Below, one piece after another: positions 13,756 through 24,272 of a stretch of 64,000 bases of DNA. Origin of the DNA: Oscheius tipulae (Eukaryota > Nematoda > Chromadorea > Rhabditida > Rhabditidae). The stretch covers positions 6,200,001-6,264,000 of the forward strand of contig JASJZH010000003.1 of NCBI GenBank assembly GCA_037178975.1, written 5' to 3'. A model generated the notes under the pieces. That model worked only from the letters and a program-made list of their open reading frames with translations, ran no database searches and was not told the DNA's origin. A program made the position numbers and the translations under genes. Every line of letters starts with the position of its first letter. The first letter of the stretch is position 1.

Positions 13756-14561
13756 TTAGACACTAGATCCATGCTCGAGCACGGCCATGATCTTTAGGTA
13801 GTACCTATTGGTTGGACTACGTTCCTTGGTCAGCTGGAAGATATGACGAGCCATCTCGCATGCGCTCTGAAAACCTTTCTGTCAGCGGAGAATACATGCA
13901 GAAAGTAAAACACGGTGAGTAGGATCTGAGCTTCTACTTCAAAGTGTTGCAATACTATAGGTTCTTGGCCATGACATTGTGCGGACGATCGCGATTAAAA
14001 AAAGTAGGGTAATGTGAGACTACAAAGTTAGCAGATAGACAGATTACAATCAAACGAGCTGAGTAGCCCACCCAAGACAAAAAGGACTACCAGGTCGTCG
14101 TTTGGTCGAATGTTCTCCGGGACGCGGACGCTCATGACCATGATGGGGATTCTCTTCATGATGTAGTCCTCTGTGCCTCTCGACCATGCTTCCGAGGACT
14201 TCAGCCAAAGACGGATAGTCGTCTTCTCCCTGGGACGAAGGAATCCGTAGGCTTGATTGTGCTGTACAGTGAAGATGTTGACCTTGGTCCGAATGGAGTA
14301 GGCCACAGGAAAAACGTCGCGATTCGTGATGTCGAATTCGGCAAAGGATACTTCCTGAAAATCGTCACTGGATCGGAAGAGTAGATTACTCGGCTCGACC
14401 AGCAGCTCATCCGACGGCTCGTCTCCGGCCACGTCGGCAGCTTTCACATGGTCCAGAGAGCGCAGAATACGGGGAGCAGTCTTCTGTTGACGGTCCGACA
14501 ACGATACTTCAGCAGAATTTTTCGCTCTGCGAGAGAACCACGTCGACCATGGGAACACCAT
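13756..14561 (-). CDS. MSP (major sperm protein) domain protein
   Basis: Contains one MSP domain, an immunoglobulin-like fold found in nematode sperm cytoskeletal proteins and in VAP-type adaptors. It begins after about 60 residues of leader (MVFPWSTWFSRRAKNS). The domain reads LLVEPSNLLFRSSDD, then SFAEFDITNRDVFPVAYSIR, TVQHNQAYGFLRPREKTT, and VPENIRPNDDL. An intron follows (donor CTG|GTAGTCC near 14,090), and the last exon (about 13,756-13,868) ends with AVLEHGSSV and a stop. An AATAAA lies just downstream on the minus strand near 13,735. The basic extension makes it longer than classical MSPs (about 127 aa), so it is an MSP-domain protein rather than a canonical cytoskeletal MSP. The exact role is unknown. 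Confidence 0.82.
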
Positions 14562-14836
14562 CGAATAACTGTTTCTTTATTGTGGAGCAACTTTATTAAA
14601 AAGCAAAACACCGGAGTTTTACCCATAACTTCGAAGTTTCGATAGGTATCTGTTAATTTCTAGGAGAAAGTGAATATTCTTTTGTACAGGAGCGGTTCCT
14701 ATCATTAGGGGAAAAGCGATTCTGGAGATCGGACGCTAATGGGGGAGGATAGAGATCGCCACACACTGGGTAAGCGACAGAAATGAGCAAAGAGTGGTAC
14801 CAGAGCTAGAAAAAGGAAATGGACATGGGCACAAGA

Positions 14837-17836
14837 CTAGAAGCACTCGTCGTCGGTAGGAACTCCTGACTTTTCCACAGCCGATCGTCGTCCAGGTACA
14901 CCAGATCTGGAAGAATGATTTGATTAGAAATAGAAACAGGTATAGAGAGACACGACATGAATGTTGGCCAACTGATAAGTGGAAGCCTGAATGTAAGACA
15001 ACTAATACTAAAAGTATACAACCAGAGTCATTACGTTACGAAGTGAGAAGCGAGTTGGTACCCGCATGCAATTGGGCTCACTTTGGTATTGATTACAGGT
15101 TAAACTTTATCTTTTATCTTTTACGAAGCGAAAGTCGGCTCTACTTGTAACAGTTTGGGTCTCTGAAACTACTCGAACTACTGGGAACGAGCCGGTGAGA
15201 GGCTGACTGCCTTTTCACCACGGCTTTCCTACATTCCATCTGGTCAATTCTGATAGCAAAACGAGACACAGCGTCGCTGGAATTCAGTAATAAGAATTCT
15301 AGTCAACAGTGGCGTTAATCGAATTTTTGAAGTGGCACATCATTAGGCCGACTTCCAGTACCCCAAGCCTTCAGAATTGGTTCTGTTAGTCTCAAACTCC
15401 CCAATAATTTTTGTGCAAGCTGTGTTCATATTCGCAATGTCACTCGAATCAAAACAGAATATCTTCAGAGTCAGCGTCTTACCAGTCTGCGTAGATTGAT
15501 CACTGAAGAGAGCGGTAAGAAACAGAAAAGTACCAAAAAAGGAACTTACACTCTTGGCGTGGTAAAATGGGAGGAAGGACGCGGGAGTTTGGAAGGAGCT
15601 CGGAGACGCTAAACAATATTAAAAATCTAAAAGTCTGCAAACGAACCGATGGAGTTTGAGAAGAAGGAATGGCTGTTATACTGGCAATATCTATAGATTT
15701 ACTGCTTGCCAAGGATGAGGAAGAGGACATCGAGTTGGATTCTCCCTGCCAGGAACTCTTCCTTTCGACCTGCTGTTGCATCATGACTTCTTGACGGAGT
15801 ACTGTAAGATAGGAATATATTAGGTAACGGAAGAACAAACATTCTTCTTGACGTCTGGTCAGCTCGTCTAGATCGGCTAGATCCGCGTGTAGATTGTACA
15901 CTGGGAGCGGCGACTCTCTCTGTAAGCTCAGGGGTAAAGTGACCTCTCCATATATATTAATCGAAGAAACATTATTAGTAGGCACAATACTTTATAGGGC
16001 TCTTATGGCTAGCTCTTTTCGCTCCAGTGGCCTCTCAAATGATGCCACCTATTCTTGAACCCGACAAGACAACTTTATGAGCATACAAACCTGAGTTGTT
16101 GGTCGAGCCACTGGTGTCGTTTGGTTTGGAGCAGGTTTAGACGGCGTAGGTTTCTGAAAACACTTCATTTCAACAGTTCGTAAAACACTTCAGTACTCTT
16201 CACAACAAGCAAACCCAAAAGTGCACACCACAACAGAACAAGTAAGCTCGTGTACACACATACCGCGCTGCGTGGCTGACGAGACTGTCGCCCGCTCGGA
16301 GGAGCTATCAAGGAGAAGCCCACTTTCCCGGGAGTTCTGGACTGCGACCTGGCAGTTCTCTGAAGGGCGGAACCCAGGGAGCGTCGCTCCATCCCGTTTC
16401 GGGATGAGAGACGTGGCTAAACGGGGTTTCGGTTTCCAGGATTCTCAATAGAAGGGGAATGTTTCGAATCTCACCTGATTCATCAGTTCATTGTTGACAA
16501 TCTGTTGGTGAGGACTGACTTCGGTCGTATTGGGAAGATGTGGCCTCGGGGAGACGGAGCTGCTTCTGAAGGTATTTTGGACTGAAGATGGGACAGAAAT
16601 CTCACCGAAAGTTTCTCGGCATCGTGTCGAACGAGACCTCGTTCCGCGGCAGCTCCTCTTCTTCGACTTTCACCAATGATTGTGACATGGGGGCTCGGAT
16701 GAGCGACTGTCCTGAAAGTGAGCTGGAATGAGCTGTAGTCTCAGCTGTTTGCCGCAATGGAAAAACCTCTGGAAGCGACATTAGGTGCGATGCATGCTGA
16801 CGAAAACAACACCAACCGACTTCTTCTTCGTGAGCGCCGCCCAAAAGTGTCTCGATTGTGCTGAAACTGGCCGACATGGATATCCGCTCCATTGCCTCCT
16901 CGGAGAACTCGTCTGCCGCATCTTCGAAATCTTCTTCTTCGTCTCCCGAGCCCGGAGATTCTGTCGAGACTTGTGGACTCTCAGACGATAGTTTTCGGGC
17001 CTCGACAGGACCAAAGAAGGGCTCCAATACGGTGTGGTGACAGTCGAATTGGACAGTCTTTTCCAAGAGAAGGACACTGTTTGTCGCTCCCATATCGTGG
17101 TTCAAACTTGCGGCTAAACGAATAGGAGAGGCACTCTTCTCTCTGGCCTCCCTCAACGGCTCCAACTTTTTGTATTTGAGAGCTGAAAACCACGGTCACG
17201 ACTACGATACGGCGTGTTGATTAGAGAACTGAAGAAGAGGACGAGGAGTTAGTGGATTAACTGGAGAAAGATGGTCGAGAAGAGTTAGATAGAGAGAAGA
17301 GAGGCGATCCTTACACTGTTGGTGCAGACACTGCGAAAATGAGGCCCATTACACCAGCATTTTTGACATGACAAATGGGCGTGTAATTTTTTTTGGCGGG
17401 AAAGAGCAAGCAACATGCAACACACAGAAAACTTAGAGTCCAACCGACCTCGTTTCTGTTGCGCTCTGGCGATCTTCCTCGACAGCTGGCCAGCATTTTC
17501 GCCCAGTTTCACGTCGGACAAGTAGACATTGATGTCGAACTTCTCCGACTGCGTACCGACCTATAATCTGACTTGTTCCTTGGCTCTTTCAGTCAAAAGA
17601 ACATAGGTTTTCTGGCGAGAATACAGTGTTAAACTTACGCCGTTTTCAGATGTTTCGAGTACAATACTATTAGACAAAGACTGTTTTGCAAAAAAAAAAA
17701 TTGGAGTTATCGATGTGTTCTCGAATTTTGTAGAGCGTCCAGTACTTCCAGTCAATAGAATTCAAGACTCGTTACTTACATTTTTGGACGGAGTGAGCCA
17801 GCAGTCCTCATCGTCGTAGTTTTCAAAGACGGACAT
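14837..17836 (-). CDS. Unrecognised multi-exon protein, low-complexity scaffold-like
   Basis: I do not recognise a family. About eleven exons join in one consistent phase. The start at 17,836 gives MSVFENYDDEDCWLTPSKN, followed by SLSNSIVLETSENG and EKFDINVYLSDVKLGENAG. The large exon at 16.75-17.19 kb has a basic start (KYKKLEPLREAREKS), an acidic patch (GSGDEEEDFEDAADEFSEE) and a later EEEELPRNEVSFDT. Ser/Pro/Arg-rich stretches follow, then a short predicted coiled coil (NLHADLADLDELTRRQEELL, running on into QEVMMQQQ) near 15.8-15.9 kb, and a basic C-terminus ending PTDDECF at 14,837. An alternative frame in the last exon would end at 14,806 but does not fit the phase. There is no signal peptide or membrane segment. 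It looks like a mostly disordered adaptor or cytoskeletal protein; that is inference only. Joins near 15.3-15.5 kb are the least certain. Confidence 0.6.
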
Positions 17837-18733
17837 TTGCTTCTAGAACGGTAGGATTGTTGAAAGTGGTTTGAAACGGTGAAGAGATAAGATAGGTGAG
17901 GAATAAACACTAAAATTTGAATTTTAGACAAACAGAGATAACCATAAGATCTTGTGACTTTTCGATTCAGCCGAAGAGCTTATTTGCAAAGCATCATCAT
18001 TAGAGAGAGAGAACAAGGTTCCGGAGTTGATTGCCTCTTAAAAGTAAGAAAAAAGAGCAAAGAGAGACGAGTATAAGGAAAGTTTGCAATTTCAGCTGAC
18101 TTGTTCAGACCAGAATCGGCCTTTTTGACTGCAGAGAAGCTCTTGAGGAGAGAGTATGGGAGAGGTGGGGGGTCGAGAGAACGGGAACAGACACGGAGAG
18201 GGCCTCTTTGGAACTTTCGGGGCATTTGAATTTCTCTTTTCCCGAGGGTTCTCTATCTGGACCCGACCCTTTATGGTTTTTTATATTTTTTTTTGAAAAA
18301 GTAAAAGGCTTGACCACTTCATCCGAATTCTGCTGCTGCTTGTTCAGCTTGCTCTGTTGCCTTGGTTTCCATGAGGTCCATCCGGATTGGAGTATTGAAG
18401 AGACACGTTTCCTCTATCTCAATATTTGTCTAATAAAAATTAGGAATTCCCCCTTTTTTGTGTTTTGAATTCTTGAAAGTGCGGGAAGCCAAAAAGAGTT
18501 TATGTTTTCGACCGACTGCGTCTGCCTTACTTACTATTCTCCATATCATTTCAGCCCATTCCAATCACAATTTTTGTCTAGCAACAAAACCACCTACAAG
18601 GCTAACGCTGGCGCTTTGCTTTGACTGTTCTGCACTTGTTTCTGCCGTAACAGACTAGTAACCTTGGTGCGATGATCATTTTCCCAACAAATGCTCTTTT
18701 CCCGTATATTTTCTAATATTTCTACCTTCCAGA
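17837..18733. other. Divergent intergenic region
   Basis: Lies between the unrecognised minus-strand gene and NudC and probably holds both promoters. T-rich tracts occur near 18,275-18,300. No exon was seen. Confidence 0.5.
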
Positions 18734-19980
18734 ATGACAGACTACGAGCGCTACGACACAGTTCTACTGTCGCTAGCACAGCAAATGAAAGGAGGAGTTC
18801 CGGAGCTTTTCGACGTTCTTTTCAACTTCCTCTCTCGGTAAGTATTTTTTTCTCTTTCTCTTCTAAAACCATGTGTAGAAAGACCGACTTCTACACCGGA
18901 TCAACCATCGAAAACGCCCAGGCCATGGTTCTCGAGGCCTTCGACAAACACGGACAAGAAGCTAAAAAGTTGGCCGAGGAGAAGAAGAAAAAGAAGGCTG
19001 CCGAAGAACAAAAGCTGAAGGAACGTCGCGCTGCCGAGAAGGCCAAAGAGGAAGCCCAATTCAACTCGAGCTCGAAGGTCGTCGAGCTGACAGATGCCGA
19101 GGCGGAAGAATTCATGCGAAAGTAGGTTTCTTTCTAAGTTTTCTCTAGATATCTAGTTTCTTTTTACTCACAGCTGTCACTTTTACAACCGTCTGAATGA
19201 CTGAATATGCTAAAAAAAACGAATGAAAATATTAGAAAGCACGAGAAAAAAAGTCTCGATATTATAGAAAGGCTGCTGAGGAGAAGCTAGCCGAGCAGAA
19301 ACCTGAGCCGACGTCTTCTGAAGCCTCGAAGAGCGAGGAGGAGCCCAAAGCCGCAGACGAGAACGACGGAAAGATGCTCCCTAATTCGGGAAATGGAGCC
19401 GATCTGCCCAACTACCAGTGGACGCAGACCCTGCAGGAAGTTGAAGTAAGCTATCACTCTTTTCCATCTCAATTCAATCAACTTCAGGTACGCGTGCCCT
19501 TCCAAGTCAACTTCCCTCTCAAATCGCGAGATATCGAGGTCAAATTCCAGAAGGATCATCTTTATGTCGGACTCCGCAACCAGACTCCCATTATCAATGC
19601 GAAACTTCGTGCCGCGATCAAAATCGAGAGTTCCTCCTGGGTTCTGGAGGACAAGAAGACAGTCGTCCTGTCGCTGGACAAGTCGGATCAGATGTCCTGG
19701 TGGACATATCTCGTCGAGGGCGATCCGCTTCTCAACACCCAGAAGATCAATCCCGAAAACTCAAAGCTGTCCGACCTGGACGGCGAGACCCGTGCTATGG
19801 TTCGTTTTTATCCTATTTCGAGGTCAAATTTTCTAATTCAAGGTTGAGAAAATGATGTATGATCAGCGCCAGAAGGAACTGGGTCTGCCGACGTCGGAGG
19901 AGAAGAAGAAACAGGACATCCTCAAGAAGTTCATGTCCCAGCATCCGGAAATGGACTTCTCCCAGGCCAAATTCAACTAA
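18734..19980 (+). CDS. nud-1: NudC, dynein-associated nuclear migration cochaperone
   Basis: NudC is a cytoplasmic HSP90 cochaperone and dynein/LIS1 pathway factor for nuclear movement. Five exons join cleanly: 18,734-18,837, 18,879-19,121, 19,268-19,445, 19,488-19,799 and 19,843-19,980. The N-terminus ([20 protein letters not shown]) is the conserved NudC N-domain. A Lys/Glu/Ala-rich coiled coil follows ([20 protein letters not shown]). The CS/p23-like domain starts at [17 protein letters not shown] and contains the hallmark [18 protein letters not shown]. The C-terminus is [12 protein letters not shown]. The ATG directly follows ACCTTCCAG|A, a likely spliced-leader acceptor. Length (about 325 aa) is as expected, and nothing is broken. 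Confidence 0.96.
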
Positions 19981-20169
19981 TTCTATCTTTCCCGGTTTTA
20001 TTTGTGATTTTGTCGATACATTTTTCTCGATACACATAAATTGACATAACTTCTTTATTTTTTTGAGGAGGAGATCCTCGATAACAATGAAACTGAAGAG
20101 ATCGCTAATAATGATTGAGGGGAGGAGAAAATAATATACGAACATGGAAATTGGGTGCTGCAAACATAA

Positions 20170-21674
20170 TCAATAGGGGTTGTTCCACCGGTCAACCGAG
20201 ACGTCCTCGGGATACTGACCGGGACGTCCAGCCGCATAGTAGGGCATGCTTCGTGGTAGATCCTGCAATTTTATATTCGGAGAGCTAAAATATATAATAA
20301 CCTCGGAGTAGGAGTCGTCCAAGTTCCTCTTCATCCAACATAGACAGAAGCAGCTCGTAACCAAGAGGAAGGCCAGCACGAGCACGACGACAAAGAGTAC
20401 TGTGCACCAGGCGCCGTCTCCGTCCGTCTTCTCGTTTTCGTAGGACAGCTTGTTCTCGGCTCGCCACTGCTTACGCTCCGCGAGGCATTGGCCAAGATCG
20501 GCACCTTTCTTATAGCGCAGAAGGCAGTAGTCGTCGTCTCTGAATTATACTTGGCTTGAAAATGAAAGAAAAGCGTACCGAACAACGATGGTCGAAAGAA
20601 CGGATGGACTGTGGAAATGGCTAATGTTCTCGCGGTACTGGCAGTTCATCCCGAGGTCCTCTTTGAACCGGATATTTCTAACCTTCGCGAACTGGACGTC
20701 GCGATCGTCTTCCTTCTCTGTCAAGGAGGAGAAAAGCAGTTCACCCGAGACGCTAAAATAAGAAATTGACATCAAAAGGGAGAAGGAAGTACCGGAAGTG
20801 AGAGCGATGATTGCCGGAGAAACTATGGACGAGTTCGCCGCCGGTGCCTTCTTTCAAAACCGACATTAGTCGATGGACGGGCAGAGAATAGAGCCCGACA
20901 CCTTCGCCATGAGTATTTGTGTAATAGACCGTATGAGTCGAGGCATCGATGCCCCATTCGTATCGATTCCCGTTGTTCTGATGTTGAGGAAATTCTGCCA
21001 GCTTCTCGAGCTGGACATTGCCTGCAAAACGCATATGAAAGGACAAAAAAAGTGCACCTGTCTGTCCGAAAATGTTGCGCACGAAAAAGACCAATACGGT
21101 AGGCAGATTGTCGTTCTTGTACCACCTTTTCAGCAGAAGATATAACAGCTGGCTGTTCGAGTCGTAGATGACCCCGGTCACATCGTGGATGGCAGTGAGG
21201 TCGCCGATTTTCATCGTTTGAGTATTCGTCGCGAAGACGATTTCTCTCATCTCGATGTGATGGCCGCCGTTCTCAGGAAACTCGAACTGAAACTAAATTT
21301 GGGGCGAAAAGGGAGCCAAACTAACGCCAATGTCTTCTACGACCAAGGACAGGCTTTTTGTGTGGTCAGAGCCGAGATAGAGAATCTTGGGAGGATGCAG
21401 ATTCGCTGGATCGCGAACCAAATTCGTCCAGACGTCTATGTCACAAACGTGTGATCTGCAAATGTCGTTATTTTTGTTCCATAGATAAAAAAGAATACCT
21501 GTTGTGCGGAGTTATTCCTTGTGGACATGAGGTGCCTGTTCCTGATTCAAATATTGTTCCACATTTATATTGCGTGATGAGAAGGAACTGTGGACTTCGT
21601 AGTAAGTGGTCGATTGGAGCAGACAGCACTAGCTGGCAAGTTATAGCGAAGAGTAGCGGAACAGCCAGCCGCAT
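20170..21674 (-). CDS. Unrecognised secreted/type I membrane protein
   Basis: No family was recognised. The start at 21,674 begins a signal peptide (MRLAVPLLFAITCQLVLSAP). The extracellular part spans about five exons with short beta-rich motifs (HDVTGVIYDSNSQLLYLLL, EWGIDASTHTVYYTNT, VSGELLFSSLTEKEDDRD) that look like beta-propeller blades, although I cannot count blades with confidence. A membrane helix follows at about 20,350-20,400 (TVLFVVVLVLAFLLVTSCF), then a short cytoplasmic tail with DLPRSMPYYAAGRPG, ending RWNNPY at 20,170. Introns are 40-50 nt. A minus-strand AATAAA lies near 20,055. The topology (signal, propeller-like ectodomain, single helix, short tyrosine-containing tail) suggests a receptor or adhesion molecule; that is inference. 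Confidence 0.72.
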
Positions 21675-22374
21675 TTTTAGAGAAAGTGCTCTGTAAAACA
21701 GTTGTTATGCTAATGAGCGTGTGAGACAGAGAAGGGTCAGGCCGCGGAATGAGCTGTGTTTACGCAATAAAAGAGCCAGCGAGTAGTGTGACATTACTAT
21801 CAGCCACAACTAGGTCAAAAAGTTGTAATTTTATTGCCTCGAAAGGCTTTTGTTGCTAATAGACTGTAGGAAAGGTTTGTGGGGGAATGCAGATGAAAAC
21901 TAGACCAAAATATTAGCTAAAAAGCGAATGGGAGCCATATAGAGTGATAGGATTTGGTGCACTGCATTAAGACTTTTCGCTGCTTTGCTCATGCTGTTTA
22001 TGCAGAGGTTCTTTCTCCACTATCTAAAGCGCGATGGTTTCTGTGGCGGACTGTTTGGTTTGTTCGTTTGTCCGTGGCAATGAGCAAGTTATTGTGTCCA
22101 GTAGTTTTGTTGTTCAGAAAATTCATTGCCTAAATTGGGTGGCAAGGCAACTATGGGTGCGCTCTAGAACTCGGTTTCTGTCCCAATGAAGCCATTGGAA
22201 GTCTTTTGTTACTACGAAGAAGCGCGCCGTCAGTGCAAACTAAAAGAAGAAGGACAGCGAAGTTACAACAACAACAAAAGGGGAACCAAGGAAATGTAGA
22301 ACGGTTATGTCACAAGTTCATCAAAAAGTTTGTTTTTCTGATCTTTTATGTAAAAGACACTTATTTTTCCTATA
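21675..22374. other. Intergenic, no gene seen
   Basis: No domain-bearing frame or splice chain was found. It ends abruptly where the duplicated SLC13 5' segment begins. Confidence 0.5.
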
Positions 22375-22932
22375 TCACTATATTCTGACGAGTTTGCTGT
22401 TAATTTGGCAGAAAAAATTAAGCAAACGGTGAAGAAGGAGAGGAGAAATGAATGCGATGGGCACAGAAAGAGCTGATGTCGAGTAACCGAGGTTTTACCG
22501 CGCGAACAGCGAAATTTGAATCTGCAAAGAAGTCGAAAGCTTCTCAAAGGCGTCTGTCTGCGACATGTCAACTCTAACCTGGGATAACACTTGACAGTGT
22601 TTGTTTTATTCCAGACTGCCAAGACAAGCTAGGACAGTTCAAGTTACAAAATTAGCACTGACAGTGAGTCGCTCTGGTAAGCAATTGGTTGTTTCTTAAG
22701 CAAACTGAAAGCTTTTTCAACTTGTAACAAAAACTGTGTAGGTTTCAAAGTTCCAAACAAAAAAAGATCACTCTGAATTCCGCGTCTGATCCAACCAATA
22801 GTCGGCAGAAGTGCCCCCAATCAACATTCCTCAGTCTTTTTCGAACAATTGCTCGTTCATTCGCAGTCAGTCGAGTTCCAATGCGCTACTCGAAGTGGCT
22901 GCTGGCCAGGAAGCTCTCTTTCGTCTTTGCTT
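22375..22932 (+). repeat. Duplicated 5' segment of the SLC13 gene, copy 1 (truncated)
   Basis: About 555 bp nearly identical to 30,228-30,782, the sequence just upstream of and including the first codons of the intact SLC13 gene, and to 34,883-35,438. The SLC13 start codon is kept here at 22,881 and is followed by MRYSKWLLARKLSFVFA. The frame then runs into unrelated sequence and stops within a few codons, so this is a promoter plus 5'-end fragment, not a gene. Confidence 0.9.
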
Positions 22933-23185
22933 CTCTTCTAAAATAAAGAAAAGATTTATTACTTTGACTCTTTCGCATTAGATCCACCATTAGAACTTCA
23001 AGAATATTTGAAAAGTAAAAAGAACGATGAAAAATCTGATATCGTGTTATCAACTTTCCTAATTCAAGAATTCGGAACTCATCACTATGGTTATTACTGT
23101 CTTTTCTCATGAATAAGAAACATGAATAGTGAAATAATATGGAATAACGTTTATCGAATTATTCCATGAGAATAAACATACAAGA

Positions 23186-23933
23186 TCATTGTGTAATAAG
23201 CTTGAACCTGTTCTTCTTCCAGTCAACAACGATAGACAATTCCAATTTGCGCATGGCATTAGCTCCGAGAATGTTAACTTCTTGGTAATGTGCCTTTGAA
23301 AGATGGCAGTCAATAACGTTCCCCTGGTCCTAAACATATAATTACTCATTAAACTGTCTATGAAAGAGAAAACAAACCTGAATTGCAAGTCTGTATAAGG
23401 TATTCGTGGCATTTCCCGAGCCTAGTAGCGCTTCCAGCGACTTCACCGACAAGCAGGTGAACGGCGAGCTTGAGTCGACTAGGAACCAAATATTGATGGC
23501 TTTTGAGTTAGGCTTTCCTGCAAACAAAATTAATGTAGCTGAGTTATCACATATAAACTCCTACCTGCACGCTGGCAGACAAGCGGAATCATGTATCGCA
23601 TGTTGAGTCCATAAATTCGACCAGAAGCTGGAAACGCTGGTGAAGAGAACGTGCCGGGGGACAAGTGTTCGACTTCGTTGTCACAGCCAAGCTAAAATTA
23701 TAAAATTGAGAATTATAAAAAAACATTCATCTTACCGCCACAAGTTCTGCCTCGTCAATATCAGTGAGTAGAACGTCAAACTTGTCATATTTAAGACCCA
23801 ACTTCTCCCACGAAAAATATAAATTGATTTAGAAATACATAAATTTATGCTTACTTGGTAATAATCGTTCATGTTGACGGCCTCCTCGATGAAAATTAAG
23901 AATGATTGGAGAAAAATCGTGGTATAAAGTGCT
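23186..23933 (-). pseudogene. Retropepsin-like gene, copy 1, splice site lost
   Basis: The first of three near-identical copies of a small five-exon gene. The exon near 23,400-23,520 has an aspartic-protease-like core (WFLVDSSSPFTCLSVKSLEA), and the last exon has NILGANAMRKLELSIVVDW, which resembles the second conserved block of retropepsins. The expected catalytic D-S/T-G triad reads D-S-S. Compared with the copy at 33.6-34.4 kb, this copy lacks about 20 bp around 23,815, which removes the start of exon 2 and its splice acceptor, so it is probably non-functional. The N-terminal exon (LYTTIFLQSFLIFIEEAV) is hydrophobic. Confidence 0.7.
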
Positions 23934-24272
23934 GTAATATTCAAATTCAGTATTATGCAAATAAAAGAACAACAGATATTTCTACCAAACTACAACAAGC
24001 GTGAATAGAGGAAGAAGGTGATGCTGGCAGTCTCTCGCCTTCTTCCTCTGCGTCTCTGCTCACAGACGCGTCACACTCTCATCACCCTTACGGACGTGCA
24101 CTTTGGTAGTAGAGTGATATGTGCCAGTATAGAAGTAAATGGTATCCGTGGCCGGAGGGTCCACACTATACAATTGTCGATATGGACAGACCCAAAACCT
24201 ATATTTTACGGGTGGCCGGGGGTTGTCGATATTTTTCAATGACTTCATTATGGAACAGTAAAAATTTGGTAA

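Noticed and set aside
16785-17125. Plus-strand frames opposite the large exon of the unrecognised gene
   Set aside because: Shadow frames of a minus-strand exon that joins in phase to its neighbours.
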